Assembly: GCA_947631305.1 (NCBI GenBank)
Contig: CANRKV010000012.1
Coordinates: 1-19,143, forward strand
Direction of reading: 5' to 3'
DNA from: an uncultured Jeotgalicoccus sp.
GTDB taxonomy: Bacteria; Bacillota; Bacilli; Staphylococcales; Salinicoccaceae
Length of the DNA stretch: 19,143 bases
Positions 13,249-19,143 of this stretch are shown here, piece by piece. Under the pieces are notes generated by a model. It had not been told where the DNA came from and did not search any database. It saw nothing but the letters and a program-made list of their open reading frames with translations. Numbering within the stretch: the stretch's first letter is position 1; the number at the start of each line of letters is the position of its first letter. Both the position numbers and the translations under genes were made by a program.

Positions 13249-13899
13249 ATGCAGGAATTTAGAGCAGCCTCTCATAAATGGGGCCGTATCACAATAGGAT
13301 TAGGTATTTTAATATCATTTGCAATGCCGCTGTATATTTCATTTGTAATGGGATTCCATCCCGGATTTTCATTAATTATTAACAGCTTTTTAGCATATGC
13401 AGCAGTCGTTGCAATCGTCTGGTTTTTAGAACCAATTATGTACTTCCCTGTACTCGGCGTATCCGGGACATATGTAGCCTTCTTTACAGGAAACATATCA
13501 AATATGTGTCTCCCGGCAGTTGCATCATGTCAGGAAGCAGTTGGAGTAAAACCGGGAACTGACGAAGGTGAAATCATTGGAACACTCGGAATCAGTGCAG
13601 CATCACTGGTCAACAAAATTATACTTATACCGGTGATATTAGCAGGATTATGGCTGTTAACAATTATTCCGGAAAGTGTACAGGAAGTATTCCCGTTCGT
13701 ACTGCCGGCAATATTTGGTGCAGTTCTCGCACAATTTGCAGGTAAATTCCCAATATACGGTGTAATCGCACTAGGTGTCGGAATACTTGTAAATATGTCA
13801 GCTCTGCCATTATTCTCGAAAAACATTTTATGTATCGTGATTCTAATTGCAATCATGCTTACTGTAAATAAGATGAAAAATAAAGAAGCTGCCGCATAA
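13249..13899 (+). CDS. Polytopic membrane protein, partner of the DUF5058 protein
   Basis: A 216-residue protein with about six membrane segments. Homologues are often labelled 'small-conductance mechanosensitive channel', which I think is unsupported: no MscS-type pore signature is visible. A conserved-looking loop, NMCLPAVASCQEAVG near residues 84-98, has two Cys. The ATG follows GGAGGGG closely, and the gap from the previous gene is 15 bases, so co-translation with the DUF5058 protein is likely. The C-terminal tail is KNKEAAA. A terminator follows at 13912. Its probable role is the second half of a two-part transporter. Confidence 0.68.
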   Translation: MQEFRAASHKWGRITIGLGILISFAMPLYISFVMGFHPGFSLIINSFLAYAAVVAIVWFLEPIMYFPVLGVSGTYVAFFTGNISNMCLPAVASCQEAVGVKPGTDEGEIIGTLGISAASLVNKIILIPVILAGLWLLTIIPESVQEVFPFVLPAIFGAVLAQFAGKFPIYGVIALGVGILVNMSALPLFSKNILCIVILIAIMLTVNKMKNKEAAA

Positions 13900-13911
13900 T
13901 ACTTTAATGGA

Positions 13912-13944
13912 TGACCTGGAGACTTATGTTTCCGGGTTATTTTT
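13912..13944 (+). terminator. Terminator of the amidohydrolase operon
   Basis: A nine-pair stem with two G-U pairs (13912-13920 with 13931-13939) is followed by TTTTT. It ends the plus-strand operon. Confidence 0.75.
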
Positions 13945-13960
13945 ATGTTGATTTGTCAAT

Positions 13961-13991
13961 AAAAAAACGGCACCTCAATAACAGGTACCGT
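13961..13991 (-). terminator. Terminator of the DJ-1/PfpI gene
   Basis: Arms 13967-13975 and 13983-13991 pair with one central mismatch, followed in the minus direction by a run of seven T. It lies just beyond the stop of the minus-strand gene. Confidence 0.75.
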
Positions 13992-14006
13992 CAAAATCAT
14001 CTTATA

Positions 14007-14675
14007 TTATTTTAATCTGTTAATCACTGCATCGGCAACACCCTGTGCGGAAGCCGGGTTCTGTCCAGTAATAAAGCTGCCGCTTGAAACGACATTTTCT
14101 GCGCCTGCTTCACCTTTTACAAAACCAGCGCCGTTGTCTTCAAGTTTAGTCTGCAGCATAAACGGCATATCTTCTGACAGATTCATTGAATCTTCTTCGG
14201 CATTTGTAAATGCAGTCATTTTAATACCATCTACTAAATATTTACCATCCTTAGTTTTTGCATCGGCAAATGCTGCCGGGCCGTGACATACTGCGCTGAT
14301 AATTCTTCCATTATCTTTAAAGTAAGCCATAATATTTTGAATGTCCGCGTCTCCCGGGAAATCGAACATCGCGCCGTGTCCGCCTGCTAGAAATATCGCA
14401 TCGTAATTTTCATAAACGAGATCTCCTATACGCGGTGTGTCCTGAAGCAGTTTAGTCACTTCAGTAAATTTCTCATCATCGTTTCCATTCTCCACTGAAT
14501 TTGGATCGATAGGTACTGCACCGCCTTTAGGTGATGCTATATCAACTTTGAATCCTGCACCCTGAAATGCAATATACGGCTCAGCTGCTTCAGACAGCCA
14601 CACACCTGTTGGTTTACTCTTGTTGCCTGCGATTGTGTCAGCATTTGTAACCATAATTAATACAGATTTACTCAT
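14007..14675 (-). CDS. DJ-1/PfpI family protein (Hsp31-like, glutamine amidotransferase fold)
   Basis: A 222-residue cytosolic protein of the DJ-1/PfpI superfamily. The nucleophile elbow is AVCHGPAA (Cys130, His131). The conserved acid is likely Glu29 in WLSEAAEPY, and FLAGGHGAMFDFP (95-107) is the oxyanion-side loop. This pattern fits the Hsp31-like/glyoxalase III branch that detoxifies methylglyoxal or repairs glycation, but some members are only stress chaperones. A GTG lies four codons earlier, too close to AAAGGAG; the ATG at 14675 is about 13 bases from it, slightly far. The gene has its own terminator. It lies downstream of the GIY-YIG gene, with no clear terminator between them. Confidence 0.85.
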   Translation of the reverse strand: MSKSVLIMVTNADTIAGNKSKPTGVWLSEAAEPYIAFQGAGFKVDIASPKGGAVPIDPNSVENGNDDEKFTEVTKLLQDTPRIGDLVYENYDAIFLAGGHGAMFDFPGDADIQNIMAYFKDNGRIISAVCHGPAAFADAKTKDGKYLVDGIKMTAFTNAEEDSMNLSEDMPFMLQTKLEDNGAGFVKGEAGAENVVSSGSFITGQNPASAQGVADAVINRLK

Positions 14676-14742
14676 ATTGATATCCACTCTCCTTTTAATT
14701 TATTTACCCTAAAAATCTTGTTAATAATCTAAGAAAAAACTT

Positions 14743-16473
14743 CTAAAAGAATGTCTTTCCTGTTTTCTTTAATTTCGGTAACTTATTGCTCACTAATTTT
14801 TCAATAAAGGTATTAAAATCAGACACATCTGCTCTTACTCCTATACTAAGAGTTGGAAACGATTCAGTCGCTCTGACATCATACCTCGTATTATCATTTA
14901 CTATACTTTGAATATGCTCCAAAACATTCCCTAATTTATGCAGTTCTTGTCCTTGTATTGAGTAATCATTTAAACCATGTTTGAATTCTGAAAGAATAGA
15001 AATGAATGTGTTATCCCATCTGTTTTCAACCAATCGAGTTACTTTAAATCTATCTCGTCTTACGACCATTAAATTGTAAAAATCAGGACATATATACATA
15101 TTTCCTTTAAGAGCATCTAATGTAATTTCATTTTCAATATACTTTTTGTATTCTTTCTTATCATTGTTTTCGTCATAATAGGTATAGTCTACTCTGAAAA
15201 TAAATAATAATTTTTCAATATCACCAGTGAGCCGATTATTACTAGATAAATATATCTTTATATGGCATGTATTGTTTAAATAAAAGTCATAGTTGCTAAG
15301 CATTTTACTATTTTGATTATTATCTTTTAATGGAAACGAATCAAAATAGGTTGTTGGAAAGATTAATTTATAACGCTCCTGACGATATTTCCTATCATCT
15401 ACTCTAGGAGCTTTTTCATATATTTCTTTTAATTCTATTACTTCTTTATAAGCCTCTAAATATTCTATAATTTCCTCTTTCAGTAAATCATAGAAGTCAA
15501 TTTCTATTTCTCTTTTCTGTAAATATTCCAAGAATGCTTTTTTCCTATTAATATTTTCTTTATAAATCCCATTCATAAAATTATTCTTAGCCTTCTCGCT
15601 GTAAATTCTATATTTCCTTAAAACTTTCTTAGTTTTATCAGAAAAAACAATTTTACTCTCTTCAAGTTTGTCCTTCTTTTCAATAAAGTCTTTATATTTA
15701 ATTGAAATATCTCTATCGATTTCTTTATTTTTTTCAAAATCTGGAATATACTTTTTTAACATTTTTTCTAAATTGTCTTCTGTCTCTTTTAATTTCATTA
15801 TAACTTCAGCACTAATAAATTCTGATTTCTCTTTTAAAAATTCTAAACTTCTTAGCATTGAATGCTCAAAATTAAATCTGGTAAATCCAAAATGATAATA
15901 TTCTTCAATATTATATAAATCTTCATTAATTATTTTTAGGAATTCTATTATTTTCTGGTTACTTAATTTTTCTCGTTTTTTATATCTTATTTCAAAACCG
16001 CTTAAGAGCGTATTTAACTGATTAAAACCAAATATAGATGGCAAGTATTCAGAGAAATAATGTTGTTCTTTTTCATTGAGTAATTCTTCTTCTACCTCGT
16101 CTATTATAATCATATGAAAATCGTTCAAACTGCATTTATGCTCTATCATATATTTGAAAATTTTAGAAGTTTTAAAACTCCCTTCAAAAAAAGAGTTATT
16201 TCTACCGAAAAAATATTTTTCATACTCTTCATAGGACAATCTATTTAAAGAAAGTAACTCTGTATAATGGTTTTTGTACCGCTTTTGAATATTGTTAGAT
16301 TTACCGATATAAATAGGAATAATATCTTTACTTTCACATTGATCTACATACATTATATAAATACCTGAGACATTGAACTTTGATTGTGAAGTTACTTCTC
16401 TATACAAATTATTTGCTATCAAATTCCTGATTCTGTTTTTAGTATCTTCAAATTTATTTACGCTAGTATACAT
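14743..16473 (-). CDS. Orphan GIY-YIG nuclease-domain protein
   Basis: A 576-residue protein with an N-terminal GIY-YIG domain: GIYIMYV at 37-43, PIYIGKSNN at 53-61, Arg65 in QKRYKNH, and Glu136 in NEKEQHYFSEYLP. These are the expected catalytic Tyr, Arg and Glu residues. After about residue 155 comes a long Lys/Glu-rich helical region, partly coiled coil (to about 370), then a C-terminal mixed domain without a motif I know. It is neither UvrC nor a standard homing enzyme: no UVR or NUMOD module is seen. Base use is visibly more AT-rich than in the flanking metabolic genes, suggesting transfer. GGGAGAG precedes the ATG. Standalone GIY-YIG genes of this kind may be defence or nuclease factors; the function here is unknown. 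Confidence 0.75.
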   Translation of the reverse strand: MYTSVNKFEDTKNRIRNLIANNLYREVTSQSKFNVSGIYIMYVDQCESKDIIPIYIGKSNNIQKRYKNHYTELLSLNRLSYEEYEKYFFGRNNSFFEGSFKTSKIFKYMIEHKCSLNDFHMIIIDEVEEELLNEKEQHYFSEYLPSIFGFNQLNTLLSGFEIRYKKREKLSNQKIIEFLKIINEDLYNIEEYYHFGFTRFNFEHSMLRSLEFLKEKSEFISAEVIMKLKETEDNLEKMLKKYIPDFEKNKEIDRDISIKYKDFIEKKDKLEESKIVFSDKTKKVLRKYRIYSEKAKNNFMNGIYKENINRKKAFLEYLQKREIEIDFYDLLKEEIIEYLEAYKEVIELKEIYEKAPRVDDRKYRQERYKLIFPTTYFDSFPLKDNNQNSKMLSNYDFYLNNTCHIKIYLSSNNRLTGDIEKLLFIFRVDYTYYDENNDKKEYKKYIENEITLDALKGNMYICPDFYNLMVVRRDRFKVTRLVENRWDNTFISILSEFKHGLNDYSIQGQELHKLGNVLEHIQSIVNDNTRYDVRATESFPTLSIGVRADVSDFNTFIEKLVSNKLPKLKKTGKTFF

Positions 16474-16490
16474 GAGTGCTCTCCCATAAT

Positions 16491-16529
16491 ATTTTAAAAT
16501 ACAGCCTATCCGATTTCTCGAATAGACTG
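16491..16529 (-). terminator. Terminator of the butanediol dehydrogenase gene
   Basis: A 12-pair stem (16502-16513 with 16518-16529, two G-U pairs) capped by a GAAA tetraloop on the RNA strand is followed by TATTTT. It lies between the dehydrogenase and the GIY-YIG gene. Confidence 0.85.
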
Positions 16530-16542
16530 CATCTTAAATTAT

Positions 16543-17595
16543 TTACTTATCTCCGCTCAATTTAACTAATATCTTAGCTTGGCTCTTATCGTTAATTAAT
16601 GCTTCAAATCCTTTTTCTACAATATCTTCAAGTTCAATATGATCCGTGATAACCGGAAAAGGATTAATCTGACCACTTTCCATCATTTTCACAGTCGCTT
16701 CAAAGATATCCGGTTCATACGCAAGTGTGGATGCAATTCTCACACCGCTTGATGTTAACAGCATAGGATTAAATTCCATAGCTTTCTCAAATATCGAAAC
16801 TATTGTAACCATTCCGCGTGCTCGTGTGACAGCTATTGCCTGATTAAGAGTAATAGGTACACCTGCTACTTCAAATGTTCTGTCTACACCATCCGGATAA
16901 TGTTTTTTCACAAATTCTACTGGGTCTTCATTACCTGAGTTCACAATATAAGTTGCTCCGACTTCTTTTGCTTTTTCAAGACGGGTATCGCTTAAATCAA
17001 ATACAATAATATCTTTTGCTCCGGCTGCACGGGCTGCAATAACTGTAAGAAGCCCAATAGGACCTGCACCAAATACTGCAACTGAATCACTGAATTTCAT
17101 TTCTGACTCTCTGATTGCCTGCAATGCCACAGCAGTCGGTTCAACCAAAGCTCCAAGCTCCAGCGAAGTGTCGTCTTTTAATTTAACTATGTTTTCCTTA
17201 TTCACTACAACATAATCAGCAAAACCGCCGTCACTTCCCAGACCTACAAATGTAAACCCTTTGTACATATCTACTAATGTTTTTTCATGAACTTTACCTG
17301 TTATCAACGGGTTAATCGTTACTTTATCTCCCGCTTTTAATCCTTCTACATTTGAACCTGTTTCTTCAATTACACCTGAAAATTCATGTCCCATAGTAAG
17401 GGGTGCTTTTCTTCCAGTTAACGGAGACTCTTCGTCTTTAGGGATAAAAATCGGACCTGCATTATACTCATGTAAATCACTACCGCATATTCCAGCCCAC
17501 GCAACTTTAACTTTTACCTGGTTGTCTGAAACCTTTGCTACATCGATGTCTTCTACGCGAATATCCTGTGCATTATAAAATACTGCTGCTCTCAT
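16543..17595 (-). CDS. Zinc-type alcohol dehydrogenase, 2,3-butanediol dehydrogenase-like
   Basis: A 350-residue medium-chain dehydrogenase that would interconvert a diol or polyol and its ketone (2,3-butanediol/acetoin is the closest group) with NAD. Catalytic zinc ligands are Cys37 (GICGSD), His70-Glu71 (TMGHE) and Glu152 (VEPTAV). The Rossmann motif is GAGPIG at 176-181, with an acidic residue after strand two (FDLSD) favouring NAD. The usual four-cysteine structural-zinc loop is absent: about residues 95-120 read NPLITGKVHEKTL and on, with no Cys. The ATG at 17595 has AGGAGGG about ten bases upstream; the upstream extension is not family-like. It has its own terminator and a palindrome in its promoter region. 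Confidence 0.88.
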   Translation of the reverse strand: MRAAVFYNAQDIRVEDIDVAKVSDNQVKVKVAWAGICGSDLHEYNAGPIFIPKDEESPLTGRKAPLTMGHEFSGVIEETGSNVEGLKAGDKVTINPLITGKVHEKTLVDMYKGFTFVGLGSDGGFADYVVVNKENIVKLKDDTSLELGALVEPTAVALQAIRESEMKFSDSVAVFGAGPIGLLTVIAARAAGAKDIIVFDLSDTRLEKAKEVGATYIVNSGNEDPVEFVKKHYPDGVDRTFEVAGVPITLNQAIAVTRARGMVTIVSIFEKAMEFNPMLLTSSGVRIASTLAYEPDIFEATVKMMESGQINPFPVITDHIELEDIVEKGFEALINDKSQAKILVKLSGDK

Positions 17596-17633
17596 AGTTA
17601 AAACCCTCCTGATTGAATTTTCTTTCAATTCAA

Positions 17634-17670
17634 TTATCTCACTTATTTATATATTTTAACAGTGAAATAA
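17634..17670. promoter_or_regulatory. Inverted repeat in the dehydrogenase promoter region
   Basis: Ten-base arms (17634-17643 with 17661-17670, one G-U) lie 17 bases apart, upstream of the dehydrogenase ribosome binding site. A GATAAT -10 candidate overlaps the proximal arm on the minus strand. It is a possible operator; the regulator is unknown. Confidence 0.4.
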
Positions 17671-17692
17671 GACCCAATATTTGACATAAAAA

Positions 17693-17720
17693 AGACATCA
17701 CCCTTCTTTAGGTGATGTCT
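17693..17720. terminator. Terminator of the Sco gene
   Basis: A perfect ten-base stem (17693-17702 with 17711-17720, loop of eight) is followed by six T in the minus direction. It ends the Sco gene, whose stop lies eight bases upstream of it. Confidence 0.85.
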
Positions 17721-17727
17721 CATTTAA

Positions 17728-18345
17728 CTATTCTTCTTCATTATTCTGTTCTACGAGTTTCTCAACATCTGATACCACTTCAGCCTGCGGGAATTTATTG
17801 TCTCCTGAATCCACACCGGCGTAGTCTTTAATAATTGTACCGTTTGAATCGATTAAATAAAATGCAGTTCCGTGTGTTACCTGGTTACTGCCTTTAGGCG
17901 GCGGTGCAACAATTGTTTTAAAGTTGTCTTCCGCAAATCCTCTAATAAATCCGTAATCGTATCCTGTTAAGAATTGCCATTCCGTATTTTCCGGTATATC
18001 ATACCAGCTCGCATATTCTGTCAGTACTGCAGGTGTATCTACTTCCGGATCAACTGAGAAACTCATAATACCGTAGTCCTCAATTCCTTTGTCTTCCAGT
18101 TCCTGCGCTACTGCAGTCATGTTTTGAGACATCGGCGGGCATACAGTCGCACAGTTCGTAAAGATAAAGCTCAACAGCCATACTTTACCATCCATATCTT
18201 CTCTAGTGAACGTTTCATCATTCTGATTCGTCACTTCGAAGTCCTGTATTTCATCACCGTACCGGCTCGTCGGCTCTACTGCGCCTGCACTGCACGCCGA
18301 TAAAAACATAAGTGATGCCAAAACCGCGATTAACCACTTTTTCAA
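17728..18345 (-). CDS. Sco1/SenC copper-chaperone lipoprotein
   Basis: A 205-residue membrane-anchored thioredoxin-fold protein that delivers copper to the CuA site of cytochrome oxidase. The signal peptide ends in a lipobox, FLSAC (Cys18). The copper ligands are Cys65 and Cys69 in CATVCPP and His158 in VTHGTAFYLID. The thioredoxin fold starts at DGKVWLLSFIFT. It is normal length with a polyglutamate-like tail. It starts with TTG at 18345, behind TAGGAGGGG. It has its own terminator; between it and sbcC is about 100 bases with a short inverted repeat (18403-18408 with 18416-18421). Confidence 0.9.
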   Translation of the reverse strand: MKKWLIAVLASLMFLSACSAGAVEPTSRYGDEIQDFEVTNQNDETFTREDMDGKVWLLSFIFTNCATVCPPMSQNMTAVAQELEDKGIEDYGIMSFSVDPEVDTPAVLTEYASWYDIPENTEWQFLTGYDYGFIRGFAEDNFKTIVAPPPKGSNQVTHGTAFYLIDSNGTIIKDYAGVDSGDNKFPQAEVVSDVEKLVEQNNEEE

Positions 18346-18441
18346 GTGTGTCCCCTCCTACTATTCATCTTACTTCTTATGTTAACAAAAATTAAAATTA
18401 CTGTGCATGTAAATTATGCACTTTTTATGACTAATCATTGT

Positions 18442-19143
18442 CTACAGTGTCACAATCTCTGTCGTACTCCGTTCATTATCCGGTTTCACATATAAAATAT
18501 GTTCCATCCGTTCTTTTAATTCTTCCACATGTGAAATAATACCAATCGTTTTACCTGTGGTCTGCAGGTCGATTAATGTGGATATTGCGACTTCCAGCGT
18601 CTCGTGATCCAGCGTGCCGAAACCTTCATCAATCAGCATTGTATCGAGAGTAATTCCGCCTGATTCCTGCTGCAGCGCTTCGTTTAATGCCAGTGCCAGC
18701 ACGAGTGATGCCTGGAATGTTTCTCCCCCTGATAATGAATTAATATTGCGTGCCTGGTTATTGTAGAAGTCGAACACTTCAATATCAAGCCCGCTGTAGC
18801 GGTTCACTTTTTTCATGCTGCGCTGCAGCTTGTAACGGTGATTCGTCATAACAGTCAGTCTTACATTCGCAAGTTCCAATATGCGCTCTAAGTAGTAAGT
18901 CAGAACGTATCTCTCTAAGGATACTTTCTGCCCTTTCTTCCCCTGCACCGCTTCAACCAGTTCGTTCAGTTGATTAAATTCTTCATAAGAAGCATTGAAT
19001 GTATCGATTAATTCCGCAAGATACTCCCTTGAGGAAATGTTCTGATTCTTTCTTTCATTCACAGCAGCATAATACTCCCGTGCGGACTCTAAAGCAGTCT
19101 CAGCCCCGCTCACTGCACGCACATCTTCATCAGTACTGAATTT
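18442..19143 (-). CDS. sbcC: Exonuclease subunit SbcC, C-terminal part (cut by window edge)
   Basis: The minus-strand frame is open to the right edge, so the start is outside the window; about 234 residues are visible. It is the C-terminal ATPase half of SbcC, which with SbcD forms the Rad50/Mre11-like nuclease that opens hairpins and trims double-strand ends. The ABC signature is NSLSGGETFQASL, Walker B and D-loop are MLIDEGFGTLD, and the H-loop is GIISHVEEL. The preceding region is the end of the coiled coil. A GTG inside the frame is not a real start. Confidence 0.93.
   Translation of the reverse strand, partial: KFSTDEDVRAVSGAETALESAREYYAAVNERKNQNISSREYLAELIDTFNASYEEFNQLNELVEAVQGKKGQKVSLERYVLTYYLERILELANVRLTVMTNHRYKLQRSMKKVNRYSGLDIEVFDFYNNQARNINSLSGGETFQASLVLALALNEALQQESGGITLDTMLIDEGFGTLDHETLEVAISTLIDLQTTGKTIGIISHVEELKERMEHILYVKPDNERSTTEIVTL

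Noticed and set aside
14686..14742. Terminator after the GIY-YIG gene
   Set aside because: A T run is present but only a four-base stem precedes it; too weak to call.
18403..18421. Six-base inverted repeat followed by TTTTT (plus strand) between sco and sbcC
   Set aside because: No plus-strand gene is nearby to terminate and the stem is short; in the minus direction it lacks a T run.
1..19143. CRISPR array, tRNA or rRNA genes
   Set aside because: No regularly spaced repeats, cloverleaf-like sequence or rRNA motifs were seen on either strand.

Overview
The window is low-GC Gram-positive chromosomal DNA, most likely from the Staphylococcaceae and relatives (for example Jeotgalicoccus or Salinicoccus). 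The evidence is strong AGGAGG ribosome binding sites, TTG/GTG starts, a cggR/gapR start with a CggR-type operator, a comC-radC operon, an Sco-type lipoprotein and sbcC. The genus is inferred, not proven.

Region 1 (1-1347) holds the start of cggR on the minus strand with its operator and promoter, a strong terminator, a complete rifamycin ADP-ribosyltransferase gene (arr, plus strand) and a small unknown gene (minus strand).

Region 2 (1361-8692) is a radC gene split by a Tn554-family transposon that matches Tn558 in gene content and in the lengths of its named genes. tnpA, tnpB and tnpC lie on the minus strand. The cargo on the plus strand is orf138 (an oxidoreductase remnant with an in-frame TAG) and the phenicol exporter fexA with its leader-peptide attenuator. 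A small self-contained unit encoding a 47-residue ORF lies near the right end. The hexamer GATCCG (radC sense) flanks both ends. The insertion falls inside the JAMM metal motif of RadC, so radC is inactivated.

Region 3 (8692-9862) is comC (prepilin peptidase), overlapping radC by one base and driven by a good promoter with a palindrome over its start. Just upstream is an easily missed type I toxin-antitoxin locus of the Fst/par kind. It has a 32-residue membrane toxin ORF and a convergent antisense RNA with its own near-consensus promoter and terminator. The antisense 5' end repeats the toxin start region, and the toxin mRNA can fold its 5' end onto its Shine-Dalgarno or its 3' end. This is the most interesting unlisted system in the window.

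Region 4 (9915-13899) has an acidic Ser/Asp/Glu-rich lipoprotein whose best start appears to be a non-AUG codon. Divergent from it is a three-gene operon: an M20 amidohydrolase and two polytopic membrane proteins, probably an uptake-and-hydrolysis unit.

Region 5 (14007-19143, all minus strand) has a DJ-1/PfpI-family protein, an AT-rich orphan GIY-YIG protein, a zinc alcohol dehydrogenase of the butanediol dehydrogenase type lacking the structural-zinc cysteines, an Sco1/SenC lipoprotein and the 3' end of sbcC, which runs off the window.
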